A DNA stretch of 38,734 bases. Origin: Lentisphaerota bacterium (lineage in GTDB: Bacteria; Verrucomicrobiota; Kiritimatiellia; PWTM01). The translations under genes and the position numbers were made by a program. The stretch is from assembly GCA_016873715.1 (NCBI GenBank), contig VGWF01000029.1, positions 1-38,734 on the forward strand, written 5' to 3'. Positions 23,324-30,877 of this stretch are shown here, piece after piece; positions within the stretch are counted from its first letter, which is position 1, and each line of letters starts with the position of its first letter. The notes beneath the pieces are model-generated. The model had not been told where the DNA came from. It made no database searches and saw only the letters and a program-made list of their open reading frames with translations.

Positions 23324-26028
23324 TGATCCCCATGCGCCAGCAACTCCTCAAATGGCTCGCCGGTTTGCTGCCGGGCATCCTGCTTGCCGCCAACTCTCCC
23401 CGCGTGGCTGCGGCTTCGATCTGGATGGAAGGCGAGAACCCCGTCGTCAACAAGATGAACCGGCATCCGTGGTGGTACGATCAGGTGAAACGCGAGCAGT
23501 TCTCCGGCGGCGATTTCATTTCCAACTTCAACAAGGATAAGGCGGGCGAGGCCGAGTATCGCTTCAAGGCGGACCAGGCCGGCGATTACGAGTTCTGGGT
23601 GCGTGCCAATCCGCTGATGGCGAAGTTGACCTACGCGCTCAACGGCGGCGCGGACACGCTCCTGGATCTCGCCAAGGAGAAGCGCGACGAGCACAACGTT
23701 GCCGCTGACGGCAAGCCGGACCTGCGCTTCCTCGCGTGGTGCAAAGTGGGCAAGGTCGCGCTCAAGGCGGGGGAGAACACCATCCGTTTCCGCATGACGA
23801 GCGAGAACAACCACCACGGCTATCTCGACTGTTTCGTGTTCAGCACCGAGCCGTTCCAGCCGCGCGGCGCCATCCAGCCGGGCCAGATGGCGGAGGAGAT
23901 GAAGCGCCTCGCCGACGGGAATAAGGGCTGGTTCGCCTTCGATCCCAAGCCGGACGCCTTCACCGGCGCCGCCATGGATCTGCGGTTTCTGAACGAGACG
24001 TTCGCGGGCGAGAACGGGTTCATCGGCGTGAAGGATGGAAGCTTCGTCCATACCAAGACCGGGGACCCCGTGCGCTTCTGGGCCGTGAACGGGCCGCCCC
24101 ACGATCTCGCGGGCGACGATCTCCGCCGTTGCGCCAGGACGCTGGCCAAGCGCGGCGTCAACCTCGTGCGTGCGCATGGCGGCGTGTTCGACAAGAACGG
24201 CGACCCGGATCCGGCCAAGGTCAGGCACGCGCAGGACGTTGTCGCCGCCATGAAAGCCGAGGGCATCTACACGCATTTCTCGATCTACTTCCCGCTGTGG
24301 CTTGAGCCCAAGCCCGGCACGCCCTGGCTGCAAGGCTACAACGGCAAACAGCACCCGTTCGCCGCGCTCTTCTTCAATCCCGACTTCCAGGCGCAGTATC
24401 GCAAATGGTGGACCGCGCTCCTCACGACGCCGGATGCGGGCGGCAAGACGCTCCTTGATGAACCCGCGGTGTTCGGCCTGGAAATGCAGAACGAAGACTC
24501 GTTCTTCTTCTGGACCTTCGCCGAAGGTAACCTGCCCGATCCACAGCTCCGCCTGCTGGAAACCATGTTTGGCGACTGGTTGAAGAAGAAGCACGGCTCG
24601 CTCGACGCCGCTTTCGCCAAGTGGAACAACCTGCGTGTGAAACGCGATGCAGCCACCGAGGGCCGCGCCGGCTTCCGCCCGCTCTGGAACATGTTCAATG
24701 ACCGCACCGCGCGCGATCAGGAGACGGCGGCGTTTCTTCTCGAGCTGCAGACCAAATTCTACGCCGACACCCGCGCATTCCTGCGCGGGCTCGGTTTCAA
24801 GGGCGCCATCACGGCGTCCAATTGGACCACGGCCAGCCCGGAGTTCTTCGGGCCGCTGGAGAAGCTCAGTTACACCGTCGGCGATTTCATCGACCGGCAC
24901 GGCTACTTCGACAGCAACCGCAAAGGCGACTCCGCCGAGTGGTCCATGCGCGATGGGCACACCTACTCGGACCGCAGTGCCTACCGTTTCGACAGCGAAG
25001 CGCCTGGCAAGCCGAAGGAGTTCTTCCATCCGGCGATGGATCCGCACTACAACGGAATGCCCTCGATGATCTCCGAAACGACCTGGTGCCGCCCCAATCG
25101 TTTTCGCGGCGAGGCTCCGCTCTATCTCGCTTCCTACGGCGCGCTGCAGCACAGCGATGCCATCGTCCACTTCGCCCTCGACAGCGCCCATTGGGCGGTG
25201 AAACCGGGCTTCTTCATGCAGCCGTGGACGTTGATGTCCCCGGCGATGATGGGCCAGTTCCCGGCGGCCGCGTTGATCTACCGTCGCGCGCTGGTCGCGC
25301 CGGGCGCGGTCGTCGCGGAAGTGAATCTGAACGAGGAGGACCTGCTCCGGCTGAAAGGAACACCCCTGCCGCAAGGCGCCGGGCTGGATGAACTCCGGTT
25401 GAAGGATGTTCCCCAAGGCGTGGAAACCAAGCCCGGCCAGCGCCTCAATCCGCTCATGCATTATGCGGGCCGCGCGAACGTGAACTTCGTCTCCTCGCCA
25501 GCCTCCACCACGCTGGCGGACCTCAAGCCTTATCTCGACACAGCCGCGCAAACCGTTCGCAGCAGCACCGGCGAACTCAAACTCGATTACGGCAAAGGCA
25601 CGCTCACCATCAATGCCCCGCAAGCCCAGGGTTTCAGCGGTCTCCTCAAGGACGGCGGGGGAGGGGCGGACTTGAAGGACATCGCCATCGCTTCCGATAT
25701 GGAGCTGGGCCACATCATCGCCGTCGCACTGGACGGCCAACCGCTCGCCACGTCCGGGAGGATCCTCCTGCAAGTCATGTCCGAGGAGAAGGAAACCAAC
25801 TTCCAGGCCGAACCGGTTTCCCCGAACCTGAAGCGCATTGTCAGCCTCGGCACCGACCCGTGGCTGGTGAAGGAACTTCGCGGCACCGTCCGCTTCAAGC
25901 GCGCCGACGCTGCCAAGCTGCAGGTCACCGCCCTCGACTTCAACGGCTACGCCATCGGGCCGGCCGGCACCGCGCAGGAGATCAGGCTCCAGCCCGGCAC
26001 GGTGTACTACCTCATCGGCGCGCGGTAG
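23320..26028 (+). CDS. Clan GH-A glycoside hydrolase with N-terminal carbohydrate-binding-like domain
   Basis: A 902-residue secreted protein with its own signal peptide (MRQQLLKWLAGLLPGILLAA), not the cassette. Residues about 35-180 form a beta-sandwich with the CBM-like beginning SIWMEGENPVVNKMNRHPWW and the KAGENTIRFRM segment. The TIM-barrel region (about 215-620) contains RFWAVNGPPHDL, KRGVNLVRAHGG, the acid/base candidate E392 in GLEMQNEDSFFF and the nucleophile candidate E586 in SMISETTW. Asn before E392 is the clan GH-A hallmark. A C-terminal beta region (about 640-900) follows. Family assignment is open: GH5-, GH39- or GH42-like subgroups are all possible, so I give no substrate. ATG 23320 overlaps the orphan leader stop; ATG 23332 is an alternative start that gives a cleaner n-region. 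Confidence 0.72.
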   Translation: MMIPMRQQLLKWLAGLLPGILLAANSPRVAAASIWMEGENPVVNKMNRHPWWYDQVKREQFSGGDFISNFNKDKAGEAEYRFKADQAGDYEFWVRANPLMAKLTYALNGGADTLLDLAKEKRDEHNVAADGKPDLRFLAWCKVGKVALKAGENTIRFRMTSENNHHGYLDCFVFSTEPFQPRGAIQPGQMAEEMKRLADGNKGWFAFDPKPDAFTGAAMDLRFLNETFAGENGFIGVKDGSFVHTKTGDPVRFWAVNGPPHDLAGDDLRRCARTLAKRGVNLVRAHGGVFDKNGDPDPAKVRHAQDVVAAMKAEGIYTHFSIYFPLWLEPKPGTPWLQGYNGKQHPFAALFFNPDFQAQYRKWWTALLTTPDAGGKTLLDEPAVFGLEMQNEDSFFFWTFAEGNLPDPQLRLLETMFGDWLKKKHGSLDAAFAKWNNLRVKRDAATEGRAGFRPLWNMFNDRTARDQETAAFLLELQTKFYADTRAFLRGLGFKGAITASNWTTASPEFFGPLEKLSYTVGDFIDRHGYFDSNRKGDSAEWSMRDGHTYSDRSAYRFDSEAPGKPKEFFHPAMDPHYNGMPSMISETTWCRPNRFRGEAPLYLASYGALQHSDAIVHFALDSAHWAVKPGFFMQPWTLMSPAMMGQFPAAALIYRRALVAPGAVVAEVNLNEEDLLRLKGTPLPQGAGLDELRLKDVPQGVETKPGQRLNPLMHYAGRANVNFVSSPASTTLADLKPYLDTAAQTVRSSTGELKLDYGKGTLTINAPQAQGFSGLLKDGGGGADLKDIAIASDMELGHIIAVALDGQPLATSGRILLQVMSEEKETNFQAEPVSPNLKRIVSLGTDPWLVKELRGTVRFKRADAAKLQVTALDFNGYAIGPAGTAQEIRLQPGTVYYLIGAR

Positions 26029-26064
26029 GATGTGGTGGCGGGTGACTGAAGGAGCGAAAGAAGC

Positions 26065-26208
26065 ATGCGCCAAGCCCATCGGTCCGGCTCACGCATCCAC
26101 GGCTGGCTCCGCTCCGTCGGAGCCACGCTCGCGGTGCTTGTCGGCGCGCCTTCCGCGCTCTATGGCACAGCAGAAGCAACCCGACCGAAGACGAAGGCGA
26201 ACCAATGA
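26065..26208 (+). CDS. Small 47-aa signal-like leader ORF coupled to the DUF4838 gene
   Basis: AAGGAG (26049-26054) precedes ATG 26065 at a usable distance, and the 47-residue product has a basic n-region (MRQAHRSGSRIHGWLR), a hydrophobic core (VGATLAVLVGAPSALYG) and a basic tail. It is not the cassette sequence. Its TGA (26206-26208) overlaps ATG 26205, giving ATGA coupling with the DUF4838 gene. It is too short to be an enzyme: a leader peptide or the leftover signal of a replaced gene are the two options. Because the downstream gene starts ATGA, the overlap alone is weak evidence. Confidence 0.45.
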   Translation: MRQAHRSGSRIHGWLRSVGATLAVLVGAPSALYGTAEATRPKTKANQ

Positions 26209-28202
26209 AGAGGCACTTCCTCACCCTCCTCGCCGCCCTGCTGCTCGCGCCGCCGGCCGAGCTGCATGCGGCCGATTTCGTCCTCGTCGCCAAGGACACG
26301 CCGCCTGCGCCGATCATCGTCTTCAAAGACGCACCGCCACGCACCCGCGATGCGGCAGTGACGCTCGCGGACTACATCGAGAAGATGAGCGGGCAGCGCC
26401 CGGTCGTCCTGGATGGCGAGCCGTCGCCGCCACCGCCGCGGGCCATCTGGGTTGGTGTGCAGCCGGCGGCGCGGGCGCTGTTCCCGAAGATCGACTTCGA
26501 TTTCCAATACGCCGAAGAGACGCTCATCGTGGCGAATGAGAACAACCTGGTCATCGCAGGGCGGGACCGGTGGAATCCGTCGCAAAGGGAGGCGAAGGGC
26601 CGTCTGGCGATGCGGACCGGCATCCAGCAGGAGTATGGCACGGCCAACGCGGTGTATTCGCTTCTCCAGGAGCAGCTCGGCGTGCGGTGGCTGTGGCCGG
26701 GCGAGGAGGATGTGGTGAAGCGCGAGCGCATTGCCCTTGCGCCATGCGAGGTGCGATATCATCCGACGATTCGCTCGCGGGGCGGGATGTTCGTGAAGAG
26801 CTCGCTGGGTGACAGCAAGGAGAATGGGGATGAACTGTGGGCGCGGTTTCAGCGCGTGCAGCTCGACTCCATGGACCTGAGCGGCGGGCATGGCTTCGGC
26901 GATTGGTGGGAGAAGTACGGCAAGGACCATCCCGACTACTTTGCCGCCGCGCCAGACGGCACGCGCAAGGCCGTCGCGTCGAACCCGCGCAACACGAAGC
27001 TCTGCGAGGCGAACCCCGCCGTGTGGAAGCAGTGGCTCGATGACACGACGGAACTGGTGAAAACCAATCCGCTGCTGCGCGTGATCAATGTCTCGCCCAA
27101 CGACGGCTACACGAGCGCGCACTGTACCTGTTCCAACTGCCTGGCCTGGGACCATCCCAAGGGCGAGACAATGGAGTGGACCTTCGGCGGCGGCGTCAAG
27201 TTCCAGGGCGTTTCGCAGACGGATCGCGACGTTCGTTTCGCCAACACGCTCGCGCGGATGCTCAAGGAGCGATTCCCCGACCGCGAGTTGTTCGTGCAAC
27301 TCAACGCCTACGGGCTCGCGCGCAATCCGCCCCTCGGCATCGCGCCCGACGACAATGTGATCATCTCCAGCGTGGCCAATTTTCACCTGCGCTCGCCCGC
27401 GGAACGGGAACGTCCGATGCAACAGCACGCCGGCTGGGCGGCGAAGGCGAAGCACCTCATGTGGCGGCCGAATCTCGGCAGTCCGGCGGGCTTGAGCTGG
27501 GGCATGCCGGATGTGGCGATGACGCAGGCCGGCGAGGATTTTCGCTTTGTCGCCGACAAGCATTGCCTCGGGCTTTTCTTCGATCTGTTCTGGCTGCACT
27601 GGGCCACGCAGGGACCGCATTACTATGTGCTCGCACACCTGGCATGGAACCCGCGCGCCGATGTGGCCGCCGTGATGGACGACTATTACCAACGCGGCTT
27701 CGGTCCCGCGTCGGCGGACGTGAAAGCATACTGGCAACTGCTGGAGCGCACCCGGATGGAATTCGTGGCCGAGGAGCCCAGCCGCCATCGCGCCTTCGAC
27801 CTGCCGAAGAAGTACACCCCGGAGCTGTTTGCGAAGGCGCAGGCACACCTCGATGCCGCCGCGTCCCGATTGAAGGACGCCGATGAGAAATACCACCGGC
27901 GCCTGCATTTCGTGCGTTGCGGGCTGGACTACGCGAAGCTCGTTGTCGAGACCCGAGCCGGGATGCAGAAAGTCGAAGCCAGCAAAGGCAAGGATGAGGA
28001 GGCGAAAGCCAAGGTCTTGGCCCGTTGGGAGCGCATCGGGCAAATGAAGAAGGACTTCCCCGAGTTCGCGATCAACTGGCAGGCCGTCTTCCGTCCACCG
28101 ACCGGCGCCGAAGAGGCTGGCAAGCGCGTCATGGGCCTCCACCCCGACGCGCCACTCAGCGGCCGGACGCTCAGGGAACTGAGGACGCCGGGCTTGGAGT
28201 GA
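26205..28202 (+). CDS. DUF4838 domain protein with alpha-glucuronidase-like N-terminus
   Basis: A 665-residue secreted protein with a cassette signal (FLTLLAALLLAPPAELHA). Residues about 30-190 resemble the N-terminal domain seen in GH67/GH20 enzymes (AAVTLADYIEKMSGQRPVVL, NAVYSLLQEQLGVRWLWPG). The following domain has the DUF4838 hallmark with D300 in NVSPNDGY and three cysteines, C307, C309 and C312 (CTCSNC), plus LFVQLNAYGLAR and an acidic/aromatic helical C-terminal part. DUF4838 proteins are common in PVC and Bacteroidota polysaccharide loci and are predicted glycosidases, but I know of no settled activity. It is linked by ATGA to the small ORF upstream and by 32 bp to the next gene. Confidence 0.8.
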   Translation: MKRHFLTLLAALLLAPPAELHAADFVLVAKDTPPAPIIVFKDAPPRTRDAAVTLADYIEKMSGQRPVVLDGEPSPPPPRAIWVGVQPAARALFPKIDFDFQYAEETLIVANENNLVIAGRDRWNPSQREAKGRLAMRTGIQQEYGTANAVYSLLQEQLGVRWLWPGEEDVVKRERIALAPCEVRYHPTIRSRGGMFVKSSLGDSKENGDELWARFQRVQLDSMDLSGGHGFGDWWEKYGKDHPDYFAAAPDGTRKAVASNPRNTKLCEANPAVWKQWLDDTTELVKTNPLLRVINVSPNDGYTSAHCTCSNCLAWDHPKGETMEWTFGGGVKFQGVSQTDRDVRFANTLARMLKERFPDRELFVQLNAYGLARNPPLGIAPDDNVIISSVANFHLRSPAERERPMQQHAGWAAKAKHLMWRPNLGSPAGLSWGMPDVAMTQAGEDFRFVADKHCLGLFFDLFWLHWATQGPHYYVLAHLAWNPRADVAAVMDDYYQRGFGPASADVKAYWQLLERTRMEFVAEEPSRHRAFDLPKKYTPELFAKAQAHLDAAASRLKDADEKYHRRLHFVRCGLDYAKLVVETRAGMQKVEASKGKDEEAKAKVLARWERIGQMKKDFPEFAINWQAVFRPPTGAEEAGKRVMGLHPDAPLSGRTLRELRTPGLE

Positions 28203-28234
28203 CGCGTTCAGCCCCTACCCATGAAGATGGAAAC

Positions 28235-30640
28235 ATGAAACACATCTTCCTCCTCACCGCCCTGCTGCTCGTGCCGCTGGCTGCGTTGGCCGCCGGCGAA
28301 CCACTGAAAGCGACTACGCCACCTCCCGATGTCAGCCAGTGGCGGCTGCCAGTTTACGACGACGCCTTTTTTCATGATCATTTCGCCTGCGGCGAGGAAG
28401 CCCTGACGTTCTGGATGCAGAGCACGGCACGCCGTGCATATAAAGACGGCAAGCCAGATAGCATCCCGCAGTTCGAGCGGTTACTCAGTGGGAACCCGAA
28501 AGAGGTTGCCCGTGTCAACAAAGAGATCCAGAGCGCGTGCAAGAGCGCTCTCGCCGATGTCGGCGCTTGGCGCAAGAAAAACCCGCACAGCCGAACTCCA
28601 TCGTTCTGGATCATCATGGCGTTGCGTGCGCCCGACAAGCTGACGGCGGAGACGCACGCGGTCGTCCGCGAAACGTTGAAGGCGCTGGACCTCGGCGGCA
28701 AAGAATGCGGCTACATCGGCTGGATGGGCGTCAACGGCGCCAACGGCGCGAACGTCCACGGTTATCTCACACCGCTGGTGCTCGCGCCGGCGCTTATTGA
28801 CGACGCGAAAGTCCGCACCGCCGGCGAGCAGGCGTTGTTGGCCGAGCTCGCCCACATGAACCGCACCGGCGACATGGGCGAGTTCAACCTGCTGGAGAGC
28901 CATTGGAACGGCACGGCGAGTTGGGAAGTCATCACACGCTACATCCCCGACCCGAAGTTGCGCCGCATGGCACGCCTGATTCGCGAGCGGCTTTGGATCA
29001 ACCGTTTCCTCACTTGGTCGCCCACGGTGGAACGCAACACCGGCCCCGGCAGCCGCATGTCACCGAGCGAATGGCTGGGTTGCGATAATGAGCGGATGCT
29101 GCTGGCCACGGGGATGGCACGGCCGATCTGGCTCAATCTCTACTTCGATTGGCAAGTCTGGAACGAAAAGCAATACCGCCTCAACTTTCCGCTGACTCAG
29201 ACCGAGGCATTCGTGCCAGATCTGCCCGCTTATCTGCAGGATCTGGCGTGGCACAAGTCGCTGCCGAGCGAGCTGCAGTGCCGGCTGGTGGCAAGCGAGA
29301 AAGGGTATCGGAACAATTTCGAACTGGAAGGCATCGACCAGCCGGCCGAGAACCTACCGAGGAAATACGTCAACTACCAGGGCCGTGGTTACACGCTCGG
29401 TTCGACGACGTGGTCGTGGGTGGTCGCCACGTGTGTGGTCAACGCCTCCGCTTGGTGGAACAACAGCCGCAATCCGCACGCGCCGCTCGGCAGCCCAGAG
29501 CGATTCTGCGTCCTCTACCCGCACTACGTCATCAACGGCATGAGCACGCTGGACAAGGGCGAGATCTTTTTCGACACGAAACCGGACCAGCCGCTTAAAG
29601 ACGAGCGAGGCGGCCCCGGCGGGCCTTGGCTGCGCGAGTTTGTCGAGTTCGGTCGCGTCGGCACCTTGCAGGATCGCAACACGCTGTTGATGACGTATGC
29701 CGGCAGACCCGGCACGCACTACGCGAAATTCGTCAAAGACAAAGTCCAGCGTGCCAGCGCCGCGATGTTCCTGTTCCGCTGGACCGATGGCACCGACGGG
29801 CTCTTCGTGAACCGCGAGCCGGTCCGCAGCCTGCCGCGCGAACTGGCGCCGGGCGACTGGTGGTTCATCGAGGACGGCGACGTCTATGCCGCCATCCGCC
29901 CGCTCGAAGCCACGCGCCTGCGCGGCGGCAAAACGATGTTGGAGAAACGCACCCGTCACGTCGTGCTCTACCAGGACAATGTCGCCGCCGAGAACATCAC
30001 CGGCATCGCCGCCGCCGACTGGATCAAGGCCCGCAGCGGGTTCGTGGTGGAAATGGGCGACAAGGCCGAGTTCGGCTCGTTCGCCGCGTTTCAGGACAAG
30101 ATCCTCGCCGGCAAAGTCACCGCCGACGAAGCCGACGGCTTCACACGCCACATCGCCTACGAGCGCGACGACCGCCGCCTCGACATGCGCTGGCACGCCT
30201 ACACCGAAGAATATGCCACTCGCAAAATCAACGGTCGCGACGATCCCTGGACGCAGTTTGCGCAGTCGCCCGAGTTTGCCGTCAGCGACAGCGGCCAGCT
30301 TGCCGTGAAAGACGCGAAGCTGTCCACCACACCCGGCAAGACCGCGTGGCTGCTCTCCTGTGAGCCTTCCCACACGTGGGTCGCCTACCAGCCCAACGCC
30401 GGCGCTGCGCTCCCCCTCACGCTCGACTGTCCCGCCGGTCGCGTGACCAGCGAGCGGTTCCCCCTCGGCAAACTCGTCATCGCCACTCAGCCTGACGGCA
30501 GCCTCCGTCTCGATGCCGATGCCGAAAGCGCCGAACTGACGGTCAACACGAAAGCCACAAAAGTCGAAGCCCGCATCAACGGCCAACCTGCGCACGCCAC
30601 CCTAGCCGGGAACGGCCAATGGACTATTCGAGGCAAGTGA
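28235..30640 (+). CDS. Unrecognised secreted 801-aa protein (possible helical-toroid plus beta-sandwich enzyme)
   Basis: ATG 28235 begins the cassette signal (IFLLTALLLVPLAALAAGEP); a tiny 5-codon frame (28221-28238) ends across it. The N-terminal half (about 30-430) is helical, with PSFWIIMALRAPDKLTAET, ECGYIGWMGVNGANGANVHG, LESHWNGTASWEV and RMSPSEWLGCDNERM, plausibly an (alpha/alpha) toroid. The C-terminal half (about 430-800) is beta-rich, with YVNYQGRGYTLGSTTWSW, DKGEIFFDTKPDQPL and GDWWFIEDGDVYAAIRPLE. A toroid followed by beta-sandwich is the architecture of many polysaccharide lyases (for example heparinase II/III or chondroitin lyase types), and the neighbouring GH88 enzyme implies a lyase somewhere. 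No catalytic Tyr/His/Arg set can be fixed by eye, so function remains unknown. A 5-bp gap follows to the leader at 30646. Confidence 0.6.
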   Translation: MKHIFLLTALLLVPLAALAAGEPLKATTPPPDVSQWRLPVYDDAFFHDHFACGEEALTFWMQSTARRAYKDGKPDSIPQFERLLSGNPKEVARVNKEIQSACKSALADVGAWRKKNPHSRTPSFWIIMALRAPDKLTAETHAVVRETLKALDLGGKECGYIGWMGVNGANGANVHGYLTPLVLAPALIDDAKVRTAGEQALLAELAHMNRTGDMGEFNLLESHWNGTASWEVITRYIPDPKLRRMARLIRERLWINRFLTWSPTVERNTGPGSRMSPSEWLGCDNERMLLATGMARPIWLNLYFDWQVWNEKQYRLNFPLTQTEAFVPDLPAYLQDLAWHKSLPSELQCRLVASEKGYRNNFELEGIDQPAENLPRKYVNYQGRGYTLGSTTWSWVVATCVVNASAWWNNSRNPHAPLGSPERFCVLYPHYVINGMSTLDKGEIFFDTKPDQPLKDERGGPGGPWLREFVEFGRVGTLQDRNTLLMTYAGRPGTHYAKFVKDKVQRASAAMFLFRWTDGTDGLFVNREPVRSLPRELAPGDWWFIEDGDVYAAIRPLEATRLRGGKTMLEKRTRHVVLYQDNVAAENITGIAAADWIKARSGFVVEMGDKAEFGSFAAFQDKILAGKVTADEADGFTRHIAYERDDRRLDMRWHAYTEEYATRKINGRDDPWTQFAQSPEFAVSDSGQLAVKDAKLSTTPGKTAWLLSCEPSHTWVAYQPNAGAALPLTLDCPAGRVTSERFPLGKLVIATQPDGSLRLDADAESAELTVNTKATKVEARINGQPAHATLAGNGQWTIRGK

Positions 30641-30645
30641 TCGCC

Positions 30646-30810
30646 ATGAAACACACCCACACACTCCTCGCCGCCCTGCTGCTGGCGCCGCTGGCCGCGC
30701 TGCATGCCGGGCGAAACTTGCCGGGAGTTCCAACGTTTGGAAAACTCCGTGCCGACTCTTTCCAAGCCTTGGCAAATCACGGCACACAAACTTCCAATGA
30801 CTGGAACTGA
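30646..30810 (+). CDS. Orphan cassette leader ORF (54 aa), copy A
   Basis: ATG 30646 begins 5 bp after the stop of the 801-aa gene and reads a perfect cassette signal (LLAALLLAPLAALHA), then GRNLPGVPTFGKLRADSFQA and a short tail to TGA 30808-30810. The tail has no recognisable function. The next gene starts 31 bp downstream (ATG 30842). Copy B has lost its ATG but keeps the frame across a 9-bp deletion. Either a leader peptide or the fossil of a replaced gene; translation is unproven. Confidence 0.4.
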   Translation: MKHTHTLLAALLLAPLAALHAGRNLPGVPTFGKLRADSFQALANHGTQTSNDWN

Positions 30811-30877
30811 CGAACAGATGAAATCGAAAGGAACCAAACAAATGAAACACACCCTCACCCTCCTCACCGCCCTGCTG
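30646..30877 (+). repeat. Direct repeat copy A (cassette-leader module)
   Basis: 232 bp comprising a cassette, about 100 bp of hairpin-rich sequence and the start of the next cassette. By hand alignment it matches copy B (33745-33967) over 223 columns with 19 mismatches and one 9-bp gap. Three hairpins lie inside: TTCCAA-CGT-TTGGAA (30728-30742), CCAAG-C-CTTGG (30762-30772) and TTCCA-ATGAC-TGGAA (30792-30806). Confidence 0.9.

Noticed and set aside
28221-28238. Five-codon frame ending in an ATGA overlap with the 801-aa gene
   Set aside because: ATGA is part of the cassette start, so a short upstream frame ending there is likely by chance.
30704-30841. Longer start for the first GH127-type gene (1014 residues from 30704) and the same for the second (from 33803)
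   Set aside because: The extension reads the leader repeat in a different frame from its cassette, and would place the signal peptide internally.
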